9,943 nt of DNA from Myxococcaceae bacterium (GTDB taxonomy: Bacteria; Myxococcota; Myxococcia; Myxococcales; Myxococcaceae), in NCBI GenBank assembly GCA_018262385.1, contig JAGSPQ010000039.1, positions 1 through 9,943 on the forward strand, written 5' to 3'. Below are positions 1 through 7,184 of the stretch, piece after piece. Made by a program: the position numbers and the translations under genes. The notes beneath the pieces were generated by a model. It saw only the letters and a program-made list of their open reading frames with translations, searched no databases and was not told where the DNA came from. Every line of letters begins with the position of its first letter. The stretch's first letter is position 1.

Positions 1-24
1 CGACGCGAAGGAGGTCTAGCGGCC

Positions 25-1338
25 ATGGCTGACAACATCCAGATTCAGGGCACCCAGGAAGAGAACCTCGATGCCTTCGGACGGGAGCACAACGACAAGC
101 TCCAGTCGCTGGCCCGAACGCTGATCTCCGGGCTCTACATGCTGATCCGGTCGGTGAAGATGTACGACCCGGACAACGCGGTCTTCCAGAAGCCGCTGGC
201 GCAGCTGGAAGACACGATCAACACCATCATCCGGCGCGACGGGAAGCTGGATCTCGTCGGGGTGAAGCAGTCGTTCTACATCAACGGAATGTTGGTGAAG
301 GTCGACATGGCGGCCCTCGACAACGTGAAGTTCCTGCTCGACGAGATGCGGGCGAAGGACGTCGGCGGCTTCACCCTGCTGCGCCCGGTGCAGAACCAGG
401 AGCTGAAGAACTTCGTCTGGATCTTCTCGAAGGAGCAGAGCGACGACGCCGACGAGGACGGCACCACCGGCCGCAAGCTCGTCTCGATGAAGCTGGCGAA
501 GTACAGCAAGCTCAAGGAGAAGATCGAGAACGACAAGGACGAGTCGGAGGCGCGCATCGACCGCAAGAAGTACGCGCTCACCGTCTACGGCCGGGCGATC
601 TTCTTCATCAAGAAGTACCTCGAGTCGTTGAAGACGGACACGCCGCTGAACACCTCGAAGAGCCTGCGGCTGGTGCAGGACTTCGTCGACATCGCGTTCG
701 ATCAGCGCACCCACTTCCTCGGGCTCACCACCTCACGCAACGAGGCGGAGTACCTCGCCTACCACCACGTCAACGTCTGCCTGATGACGATCGTGTTCGG
801 CGCCGAGCTGGGGCTGACCAAGCAGCAACTGCGCGACCTCGGCTACATCGCCCTCTTCTTCGACGCCGGGATGGGGACGATTCCCGAGTCACTGGTCTCC
901 AAGCGCGGCGGGCTGACCGCGGAGGAGAAGGCGCTGGTGCAGCGGGCGCCGCTGGTGGCGGTGCGGCACATCCTCAAGGAGAAGGCGATCAACCGCTCGA
1001 CCCTGATGCGGGTGGTGACGACCTTCGAGTTCAAGGTCGACTTCGGCACCGCCGTCCGCGACAACCAGGGCAACATCCAGATGATCATCCCCAAGGGGAG
1101 CCTCGGGCTCTACGCGCGCCTGGTGGCGATCTGCGCGACCTACGACGCGCTCACCTCGAAGCGGCCCTACCGCGACGCCTACGGCCCGGAAGTGGCGCTG
1201 ATGCTGATGTGGACGGAGATGCGCAACAAGTTCGACCCCGACCTGCTGAAGGTGTTCATGCGGGTGATGGCGATTCAGCCGATCAAGGTGCTGACCAAGC
1301 GCCAGCAGACGGCCGGCATCTCGCTCAGCGGGTTTTGA
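25..1338 (+). CDS. Degenerate HD-GYP-type (HD superfamily) protein, probably catalytically inactive
   Basis: This 437-residue protein has a C-terminal half (about 235-420) that follows the HD-GYP plan of bacterial cyclic-di-GMP phosphodiesterases. It has a YHHVN helix (His247/His248), an FFDAGMGTIP segment (278-287) where active relatives read LHDIGKIGIP, and a YDALTSKRPYR motif (373-383). Key metal ligands are changed: the His of the HD pair is Phe279 (Asp280 is kept), the HPxxG histidine is replaced near RAPL (307-310), the Asp before YDAL is Ala371, and the HHERxDGxGYP segment is replaced by TTFEFKVDFG (332-341). The N-terminal 200 residues are soluble, with no signal peptide or membrane segment, and are not recognised. 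The start is fixed by a perfect Shine-Dalgarno AAGGAGGT at 8-15. The 3' end overlaps the convergent rluD-type gene by 14 bp. A binding or scaffold role is inferred. Confidence 0.85.
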   Translation: MADNIQIQGTQEENLDAFGREHNDKLQSLARTLISGLYMLIRSVKMYDPDNAVFQKPLAQLEDTINTIIRRDGKLDLVGVKQSFYINGMLVKVDMAALDNVKFLLDEMRAKDVGGFTLLRPVQNQELKNFVWIFSKEQSDDADEDGTTGRKLVSMKLAKYSKLKEKIENDKDESEARIDRKKYALTVYGRAIFFIKKYLESLKTDTPLNTSKSLRLVQDFVDIAFDQRTHFLGLTTSRNEAEYLAYHHVNVCLMTIVFGAELGLTKQQLRDLGYIALFFDAGMGTIPESLVSKRGGLTAEEKALVQRAPLVAVRHILKEKAINRSTLMRVVTTFEFKVDFGTAVRDNQGNIQMIIPKGSLGLYARLVAICATYDALTSKRPYRDAYGPEVALMLMWTEMRNKFDPDLLKVFMRVMAIQPIKVLTKRQQTAGISLSGF

Positions 1339-2257
1339 CGGGCGGCTCTTCGTCGAGCAGCGCCTGCTCGGCCTTCAGAAAGTCCCTGGGCGGCTTCACC
1401 TCGAACGACAGCACCTTGCCCGTCCTCGGATGGGGGAACTTCAGCTTCCAGGCGTGGAGCGCCTGGCGGTCGATCACCTGCGGGCCGGCCTTCTTCACCC
1501 CGCCGTACAGCGCGTCGCCCAGCAGCGGGTGGCCGGCCTCCGCGAAGTGAGCGCGGATCTGATGGGTGCGCCCGGTCTCGAGGATGATCTCGACCCGCGA
1601 GGCGCGGAAGAAGAAGCGGGTGGTGACGAAGTGGGTGACCGCCTCTTTGCCGGTCTTCACCTTGCCTGAGAAGCGCTGGCGGTGGCGCGGGTGGCGGCCG
1701 TAGAGGGTGCGAAACGTCCCCCTGAGCGGGGCAGCGCCGTGCACCAGCGCCAGGTAGGTCTTCTCCACCGCGCGCGCCTTGAACGCCGCCTGCAGCGCGA
1801 CGAGCGCCGCGTCGTTCTTCGCCACCACCAGCAGCCCCGAGGTGTCCTTGTCGAGGCGATGGACGATCCCGGGGCGAAGCTCCCCGCCGATGCCGGCCAG
1901 ATCCGAGACGTGAAACAGCAGCGCGTTGACGAGGGTGCCGTCGCGGTTTCCGGCGCCGGGGTGGACCACCATCCCCGCCGCCTTGTCGAGCACGAGCAGG
2001 TCGGCGTCCTGGAAGACGACCTTCAGCGGCAGATCCTGGGCGGTCAGCGCGGTGGGCTCTACGGGAGGCACGTCGACCTCGAGCGCCTCTCCGCCCTTGA
2101 GCCGCAGCGCGGCGCGCACCGGCTGGCCTTCGAGGGTGACGTGGCCCTGCTCGATCAGCGCCTTGAGCCGCGAACGGCTGAGCTCGGGCAGAACGGAGGC
2201 GAGGTGTTGATCGATGCGCGCGCCGCGGGCTTTCGGCGCGACGACGACGCGAATCAC
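1325..2257 (-). CDS. rluD: RluA-family 23S rRNA pseudouridine synthase, RluD-like
   Basis: The 310-residue protein has the full RluD architecture: an N-terminal S4 RNA-binding domain (about 12-65) followed by the RluA catalytic domain. The family motif HRLDKDTSG lies at 133-141 with the catalytic aspartate at Asp136. Further family segments are LDKAAGMVVHPG (90-101) and ETGRTHQIRAHF (227-238). RluD converts uridines in helix 69 of 23S rRNA to pseudouridine in the cytoplasm, and the length is normal for the family. Translation starts at a GTG whose GTGA overlaps the stop of the DUF507 gene by 4 bp, so the two are probably translationally coupled. RluA-family members differ in target, so the exact uridines modified are inferred from motif and domain layout. 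Confidence 0.93.
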   Translation of the reverse strand: MIRVVVAPKARGARIDQHLASVLPELSRSRLKALIEQGHVTLEGQPVRAALRLKGGEALEVDVPPVEPTALTAQDLPLKVVFQDADLLVLDKAAGMVVHPGAGNRDGTLVNALLFHVSDLAGIGGELRPGIVHRLDKDTSGLLVVAKNDAALVALQAAFKARAVEKTYLALVHGAAPLRGTFRTLYGRHPRHRQRFSGKVKTGKEAVTHFVTTRFFFRASRVEIILETGRTHQIRAHFAEAGHPLLGDALYGGVKKAGPQVIDRQALHAWKLKFPHPRTGKVLSFEVKPPRDFLKAEQALLDEEPPVKTR

Positions 2258-2529
2258 CAGATCTTCGACTTCACGTGCCCCTTGGGGCGAATGACGATGT
2301 CGCAGATGGCGCGATCGAAGAAGTTGGTGCGGGTGAAGATCTCCTGCGAGACGCGGGTCTTGAAGAGCTCACGCCCTTCTTCGATCTCGTCCTTGAGGGT
2401 CTCGAACAGGTTATCGTGTTCGATGCCCTTGATGATCTTCTGCTCGTTGTAGAGAGAAATGTCGGAGGCGATTGCCCTCGCCAGCCGCATCGCCTTCATT
2501 CGTTCTTCGTCGGTCATCGAGGCCGGCAT
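2254..2529 (-). CDS. DUF507 family protein
   Basis: This small acidic protein of 91 residues matches the DUF507 family in its N-terminal MKAMRLARAI stretch, the EEGRELFKTRVSQEI helix and the C-terminal RAICDIVIRPKGHVKSKIW strand. No biochemical function is established for the family. It is predicted to be soluble, with no signal peptide or membrane segment. An in-frame ATG at residue 5 is an alternative start, and neither start has a strong Shine-Dalgarno. The gene begins 23 bp after the J-like/HTH gene and overlaps the GTG start of the rluD-type gene, which places it inside the minus-strand operon. Confidence 0.85.
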   Translation of the reverse strand: MPASMTDEERMKAMRLARAIASDISLYNEQKIIKGIEHDNLFETLKDEIEEGRELFKTRVSQEIFTRTNFFDRAICDIVIRPKGHVKSKIW

Positions 2530-2552
2530 TCTTCAGGTCGCGACCGTTCTGG

Positions 2553-3590
2553 TCAACCTTTCGAGCGGATCCGTTCAACCAGCAACAGGTAGCTACGGGC
2601 GACCTTGAGGCCGTCGAGGCGCAATTCCTTCGCCAGGGACATCAAGATCCCCCGCAGGTAGACGGTCGCCGGCAGCTGGTCGTAGCGGTCGGCTTCGACG
2701 TTCTCGAGGTGTTTGGCGCCGATCCGGGTGCGCTCGGCGACCTCCGCCAGCGACAGCCCCAGCGCGGTGCGGACCTTCCGCAGCAGCTCGCCGTTGTATT
2801 CGGTGTCGGGAGCGAGCTCCGGCATCCGGGGGCGCTCAGGAGCGGCAGGCGGCGGAGCCGAGGCCCGGGGCGCCGGGGCCGGAACCGGGCTGGCGCGGGG
2901 CAGCATCGACAAGGCGTGCTCTTCAGACAGCCGCTCCGCTTCGGCGGCCCGGGGCGGCGCGGCGACCGGGGCGGAAGGCGCGGCGACCGGAACCGGAAGC
3001 TCCGCGACCGGAACAGGAAGCTCCGCGACCGGAGCGGAAGGCGCTGCGACCGGAGCGGAAGGCGCTGCGACCGGAACCGGAAGCTCTGCAACCGGGGAAA
3101 AAGGGGCTGCGACCGGAACAGGAAGCTCCGCGGCCGGAGCGGAAGGCGACGGCCGGGGAGTCGCCGCCCCCGTCGACGGTGGAACGAAACCGGGCGGCGG
3201 CGGCGGCGCGACCGGCGGCCCGGCCGGCTCGGACCAGGTGAACGCCACCCTCGGGTGGGTCGACGCGACCGAGTGGTCGGCGCCCCTGAGCAGCTCGCCC
3301 ATCTCGAGCTGACTGGCCTCGGGCTCTTCCCGGGCCGGATCGCGCGGCGGCAACCCGAGCTCCTCGTCGTACATCGAGCGGAGCTCGTCGTCGCTGAGCA
3401 CCTCCATCGCCTCGAGCAGCCGCTTGCGGAGCGCCGCCGCCGTCTCGGGAGTCGCCAGCCCATAGAGCGCGAGCTGATCATCGGCGTACATCCGGGTCAG
3501 CCGCTGCCACGCGCCGCGAACCTCAGCCGCGCTCGCCGAGGCCGAGATCTCGAGCAGCTCGTAGTACGACTGCGCGGCGAACGGCTTCAC
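2553..3590 (-). CDS. J-domain-like / Pro-Ala heptad linker / RodZ-type HTH protein
   Basis: I place the start at the GTG at 3590, whose GTGA overlaps the stop of the MinD-like gene. The open frame continues to 3905, but that part lies inside the ATPase gene and is not protein-like. The 345-residue product has three parts. Residues 8-75 resemble a J domain (YYELLEISASASAAEVRGAW, then a helix ending DDELRSMYDEEL) but lack the HPD tripeptide needed to stimulate Hsp70. Residues 122-260 are a Pro/Ala-rich linker containing a tandem heptad repeat. Residues 265-340 form a RodZ-like Cro/C1-type helix-turn-helix (GELLRKVRTALGLSLAEVAE onward). Unlike RodZ, no transmembrane helix follows. Coupling to the MinD-like ATPase suggests that the two proteins act together, perhaps in polar or cell-envelope positioning. 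That role is inferred. Confidence 0.82.
   Translation of the reverse strand: MKPFAAQSYYELLEISASASAAEVRGAWQRLTRMYADDQLALYGLATPETAAALRKRLLEAMEVLSDDELRSMYDEELGLPPRDPAREEPEASQLEMGELLRGADHSVASTHPRVAFTWSEPAGPPVAPPPPPGFVPPSTGAATPRPSPSAPAAELPVPVAAPFSPVAELPVPVAAPSAPVAAPSAPVAELPVPVAELPVPVAAPSAPVAAPPRAAEAERLSEEHALSMLPRASPVPAPAPRASAPPPAAPERPRMPELAPDTEYNGELLRKVRTALGLSLAEVAERTRIGAKHLENVEADRYDQLPATVYLRGILMSLAKELRLDGLKVARSYLLLVERIRSKG
2958..3134 (-). repeat. 21-bp tandem repeat encoding heptads VAELPVP / VAAPSAP
   Basis: About eight to nine 21-bp units encode seven-residue repeats of two kinds, an acidic VAELPVP form and a neutral VAAPSAP form. They are interleaved along residues 153-211 of the J-like/HTH protein. 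Units differ by only a few bases, which points to recent slippage or homogenisation. The likely product is an extended, proline-stiffened spacer between the two folded ends of the protein, and copy number may vary between strains. Confidence 0.85.
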
Positions 3591-4546
3591 CGGTCCAATG
3601 CAAGCAGGTTTTCGGCAAGACGCATCACACCAAGTGATGCGGCGCTCGAAGGAGCCGTGGTGAGCAGGGCCTGCCGGGCCCGCACCGCCATCCAGACTGC
3701 GTCGTCGTGCCCTACCGTTCCGAGGTACCCCAACTCGAGTCCGAAGAACTTCTTCCACGCCGCCGCGATGGTCGGGCCGATGTCGTGGTCGGCGCGGGTC
3801 CTCGCCTGGTTCACCACCAGCCAGGGGTGAAAGCCGCCGAGCAACATCTCCAGCTGGGTGGCTCCGGCGGGGTTGTCGATGCGCAGCCGGGTGACCAGAT
3901 CCCACGGAGTCCGGGCGGTCGGATCGCGGCCGGAGAGCACCACCGACATCGCCTCCGCCACCCCGGGGTCGGTCAGCCCCTGCATTCGCCGGAAGAAGGA
4001 GGTCTTGATGAAGCGGTAGGCGTTCTCGATCGAGGTCGGCTCGGGCAGCAGCACCACCAGCCCGAGGTCGGCGGCGAGAAAGAAGTCGAGCACGTTGAAC
4101 GCGGTGCCGGCGCCGAGATCGAGGATCACGTAGTCGACGTCGAGCGCCCGCAGGTGGCGCAGCAGCCGCGTCTTCTGGGCGTGGCGCGGGTTGGCGGCAT
4201 CGAGGCCGTCGTGCGCCCCGGCGATCAGCCCGAGGCGCTCGATCCCGGAGGGGACGATGGTGTCCTCGAGGCGCGCCACCCGGTTGTTGATGAAATCCGA
4301 CAGCGAGACGGTCGGCTGGCCGACGCCGAGGCAGGTGTGGAGGTTCGCGCCGCCCAGATCCGCGTCGAGCAGCACCACCGTCGCGCCGCGGCCGGCGAGC
4401 GCGATCCCGAGGTTGGCCGAGACGAGCGACTTTCCGATTCCGCCCTTCCCGCCTCCGACCGCGATCACCTTGCGGGCTCTGGCCGTTCCCGGGCCCGGCG
4501 AGCGCCGGCGAGGAAACGGAATCACCTTGGTTGCTTCTTCCGACAT
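3587..4546 (-). CDS. MinD/FlhG-like deviant-Walker P-loop ATPase
   Basis: This 319-residue member of the ParA/MinD superfamily has the deviant Walker A motif GGGKGGIGKS (31-40) with signature Lys34 and Lys39. The Walker A' strand VVLLDADLGGANLH (57-70) and the Walker B strand YVILDLGAG (139-147) are also intact. Enzymes of this class dimerise on ATP and position cell structures such as flagella, division machinery or chemosensory arrays. The N-terminal 25 residues are basic and Pro-rich. I see neither the FlhG activating helix nor a clear C-terminal MinD membrane helix. An AGGAGG about 12 nt upstream supports the ATG at 4546. No flagellar or min gene is in the window, so the cargo is unknown. 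The downstream J-like/HTH protein, coupled by a stop/start overlap, is the obvious partner candidate. Confidence 0.9.
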   Translation of the reverse strand: MSEEATKVIPFPRRRSPGPGTARARKVIAVGGGKGGIGKSLVSANLGIALAGRGATVVLLDADLGGANLHTCLGVGQPTVSLSDFINNRVARLEDTIVPSGIERLGLIAGAHDGLDAANPRHAQKTRLLRHLRALDVDYVILDLGAGTAFNVLDFFLAADLGLVVLLPEPTSIENAYRFIKTSFFRRMQGLTDPGVAEAMSVVLSGRDPTARTPWDLVTRLRIDNPAGATQLEMLLGGFHPWLVVNQARTRADHDIGPTIAAAWKKFFGLELGYLGTVGHDDAVWMAVRARQALLTTAPSSAASLGVMRLAENLLALDR

Positions 4547-4580
4547 CGGCCTTCGGTTCCTCCTGGGTCTGGAGCCTGAA

Positions 4581-5177
4581 CTACTCCTCGTTGAGCTCGA
4601 CGTTCCAGTACGAAGCGTCGGCCAACGAGAGAAACGGCAGCCACTCGCGGTAGCTGGCCTTCTTTCCGGCGCCCCGGAAGAACGGGGTCCAGCGGGGCCG
4701 CCCGGGCACCCGGATCAGCCGCATCCCCGCCTGCTCGGGAGTCCGCCCGCCCTTGCGCAGGTTGCAGTCGATGCACGAGCAGACGATGTTTTCCCACGAG
4801 GTGCGCCCGCCGAGGGTGCGCGGGATCACGTGATCGAGGTTGAGCAGCGCCCGGCCCAGATGCGCGCCGCAGTACTGGCAGGTGTCGTCGTCGCGCGCGT
4901 AGATGTTGAGCCGCGAGAACCGCACCCGGCCCCTGGGCAGGTGCTCGAAGACCGACAGCACTACCACCCGGGGGACGCGGATCGATCGGCTGATCGTCGA
5001 GATCGCCTCGTGGTTGGCGGCGGTCAGCTGCGCCCAGGAGGCGAAGTCGTACAGGCGGTACTGGCTGTCGATCGCCCGGGCCAGCCCCGAGTACAGCAGG
5101 GTGAAGGCGCGGCGCACCGAGGTGACGTGCACCGGCTGGTAGTTGCGATTGAGGACGAGGACGGCGGTGTTCAGCAT
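4581..5177 (-). CDS. HNH endonuclease-family protein (paralogue 1)
   Basis: The 198-residue protein has an HNH nuclease fold with a four-cysteine zinc site: CQYC (100-103) and CIDC (135-138). Between them are the catalytic DHVIPR segment (Asp115-His116), GGRTSWEN (123-130) and IV, and Asn139 follows. The N-terminal segment LVLNRNYQPVHVTSVRRAF and the C-terminal tail SYWNVELNEE also recur in the HNH gene at 8757-9302. The start chosen is the ATG at 5177, which leaves a 1-bp gap to the selA stop. An upstream in-frame ATG at 5231 lies inside selA and adds non-conserved residues. It could be a nicking or restriction-type nuclease or a housekeeping HNH protein, and the substrate cannot be read from sequence. 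Confidence 0.88.
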   Translation of the reverse strand: MLNTAVLVLNRNYQPVHVTSVRRAFTLLYSGLARAIDSQYRLYDFASWAQLTAANHEAISTISRSIRVPRVVVLSVFEHLPRGRVRFSRLNIYARDDDTCQYCGAHLGRALLNLDHVIPRTLGGRTSWENIVCSCIDCNLRKGGRTPEQAGMRLIRVPGRPRWTPFFRGAGKKASYREWLPFLSLADASYWNVELNEE

Positions 5178-5178
5178 T

Positions 5179-6552
5179 TCAGGATCCAGGAACCGCGGCG
5201 GCCACGGCTCTGGCGACCACGGACAGCTCATCGTCCCTCAGGCAGCGGACGTCCAGCAACAGCAGGCCATCGGCGATGCGGGCCACCACCGGCGGCTGGG
5301 CGGCGCGCAGCCGCTGGTGCAGCGCCTCGGCGTTCGCCCCGCCGATCGCGCAGGCGAACGAGGGAAGGCTCGCCAGCGGCATCGCCCCCCCGCCGACCTG
5401 GCCGGTGGTGACGATCAGCCGGGCGTCGACCTGCTGGGCCAACAGCTGCTCGAGCAGCCGCTGGGCGCGGGCCTCGAGGGTCGCGCGGGGCTGCTTGAGC
5501 AGCGCGCGGACCGGGAGCAGATCCTCCGCCCCGTCGCGGTACGCCTCGAGCGTCGCCTCGAGCGCCGCGACGGTGAGCTTGTCGATCCGCAGCGCGCGGT
5601 TGAGCGGGTGCTTGCGCAGCGCGGCAATCACTCCCCGCCTTCCGACCAGGATCCCCGCCTGGGGCCCACCGAGCAGCTTGTCGCCGGAGAACGCGACCAG
5701 GTCGGCGCCGGCCGAGACGACCGTGGCTACCGTGGGCTCGGAGGTCAGCCCCTCGGCGTGCAGCGCGGTCAGCGCGCCCGAGCCGAGATCCTCGAACAGC
5801 ACGATCCCTTTCTCGCGCGCCAGGCCGGCCAGCTCGCGGGTCGAGGCCTCTTCGGTGAAGCCGACCAGCGCGAAGTTGCTGCGGTGCACCTTCACCAGCA
5901 GTCCGGTGTCCGGGCCGATTGCCTCGGCAAAGTCGGCGAGCCGGGTCCGGTTGGTGGTGCCGACCTCGATCATCCGCGCGCCCGACTGGCGCATCACGTC
6001 CGGGATCCGGAAGCCGCCACCGATCTCCACCAGCTCGCCCCGCGAGACGATCGCCTCCCGGCCCTGGGCGAGCGCGCTGAAGGCGAGCAGCACCGACGCG
6101 GCGCAGTTGTTCACCACCAGGGCGTCTTCCGCGCCGGTCAGGCGGCACAGCAGCTCGATCACCGGCTGGTACCGGCTGCCGCGCTCGCCTTCCTCCAGAT
6201 CGAGCTCGAGGTTGCAGTAGCCCGCGCCCACCTCGGCGATCCGCGCGAGGGCCGCGAGGCTCAGCGGGGCCCGGCCGAGGTTGGTGTGGAGCACCACGCC
6301 GGTCGCGTTGAGCACCTTGCGCAGGTTGGGCTGCTTGAGCGTCTGCAGCGCCCGGTGCACGTCGGCCTCGTCGAACCCCACCGGGTCTCCGGCGATCAGG
6401 CGGGCGCGCGCGGTCTCGACCGCGGTTCGCAGCGCCTCGACCACCAGGGGCCGCGGCTCGGAAGAGAGCAGCGGTGCCAGCGACGGCCGGCTCAACAGCT
6501 CGTCGATCGAAGGCAGGCTGCGCAGCAGGGTGTTGCGGGTCGCGTCTTCCAC
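5179..6552 (-). CDS. selA: L-seryl-tRNA(Sec) selenium transferase
   Basis: SelA is a PLP enzyme that converts Ser-tRNA(Sec) to Sec-tRNA(Sec) using selenophosphate. The 457-residue product aligns along its whole length with known SelA. It shows the N-terminal helical domain (LPSIDELL), ATGVVLHTNLGRA (83-95), SRGELVEIGGGFRIPDVMRQ (170-189), EVGTTNRT (196-203), and the PLP lysine Lys292 in SFSGDKLLGGPQAG. Its length is normal. The start is GTG, with no visible Shine-Dalgarno in the C-rich upstream stretch. selB, selC and selD are absent from the window. The gene lies between a DUF1003 gene (39-bp gap) and HNH protein 1 (1-bp gap). Confidence 0.96.
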   Translation of the reverse strand: MEDATRNTLLRSLPSIDELLSRPSLAPLLSSEPRPLVVEALRTAVETARARLIAGDPVGFDEADVHRALQTLKQPNLRKVLNATGVVLHTNLGRAPLSLAALARIAEVGAGYCNLELDLEEGERGSRYQPVIELLCRLTGAEDALVVNNCAASVLLAFSALAQGREAIVSRGELVEIGGGFRIPDVMRQSGARMIEVGTTNRTRLADFAEAIGPDTGLLVKVHRSNFALVGFTEEASTRELAGLAREKGIVLFEDLGSGALTALHAEGLTSEPTVATVVSAGADLVAFSGDKLLGGPQAGILVGRRGVIAALRKHPLNRALRIDKLTVAALEATLEAYRDGAEDLLPVRALLKQPRATLEARAQRLLEQLLAQQVDARLIVTTGQVGGGAMPLASLPSFACAIGGANAEALHQRLRAAQPPVVARIADGLLLLDVRCLRDDELSVVARAVAAAVPGS

Positions 6553-6591
6553 TGGGGGGGAGAGTAACCCACGTCGGCGAGACTTCCTGTT

Positions 6592-7152
6592 TCAGAGCGG
6601 TGGCTTGGTCTTCTCATCCAGACTGCGGGAGACCAGCTCCGGATCCGCGGGCAGTTGCATCGCCTCTGCCACGTTGTCGACCCGATCCCGGATCGCCGGG
6701 CTGTCGCGGCGCAGCTCCTCGAGCAGCGCGATGACCTTGGCGATCTTGCTCTCGGACAGGACATTCACCTGCAGGTCGAGGTGGGCCCGCCGTTCGGCGA
6801 GGCGGCTCTGCCGGTTCTGGGCGATCAGGATCACGATCGTCGTCAGCAGAGAGCTGGCGGTGACGAAGCCCTGAAGCCAGAAGAACGGCGGCGCGTCGAG
6901 CACCTCCGCGCCCATTGCGCGGGCCACCAGGTTTCCGGAAATCCAGCCGGCCACCAGGACGACGTAGGCGACCAGAAAGAGCGGGCGACCGATCCCCGCG
7001 ACGATCCGCTCGATCCCGCGCTGACCTCGCGGCATCTCGTGCTCTGCCCTCTCGTACAACGCGGAGACCGCGTCGACGTTGTCGTAGATCTGCTCGGAGG
7101 CGATCCGCGTCGCGCTCTGCCGCGCCGCGGTGGGCTTGTTTCGGGAGAGCAT
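6592..7152 (-). CDS. DUF1003 inner-membrane protein
   Basis: This 186-residue protein has the DUF1003 layout: a soluble N-terminal region, two closely spaced transmembrane helices (about 56-78 and 90-112), and a cytoplasmic helix. The family hallmark DLQVNVLSESKIAKVIALLEEL occupies about residues 126-147. The function of the family is unknown, and it is often annotated simply as a membrane protein. No strong ribosome-binding site precedes the ATG. It lies 32 bp after the peptidase gene and 39 bp before selA, which fits co-transcription, though I see no functional link to selenium. Confidence 0.87.
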   Translation of the reverse strand: MLSRNKPTAARQSATRIASEQIYDNVDAVSALYERAEHEMPRGQRGIERIVAGIGRPLFLVAYVVLVAGWISGNLVARAMGAEVLDAPPFFWLQGFVTASSLLTTIVILIAQNRQSRLAERRAHLDLQVNVLSESKIAKVIALLEELRRDSPAIRDRVDNVAEAMQLPADPELVSRSLDEKTKPPL

Positions 7153-7184
7153 GAGCCGAGGCTAGGCCACCTCGTTCCAATCCG

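Noticed and set aside
3591..3905. N-terminal extension of the J-like/HTH protein
   Set aside because: It lies wholly inside the MinD-like gene and is Arg/Pro-rich. The GTG overlapping the ATPase stop begins exactly at the J-like domain.
5178..5231. Longer N-terminus for HNH protein 1
   Set aside because: The extension overlaps selA, and the paralogue's conserved sequence begins at the MLNTAVLVLN start.
5228..6148. Large alternate frames on both strands over selA
   Set aside because: They are typical high-GC shadow frames with no motifs, while the SelA frame matches the family from end to end.
5179..6591. Selenoprotein gene with in-frame TGA near selA
   Set aside because: The neighbouring genes all end at ordinary stops without conserved sequence continuing past a TGA.
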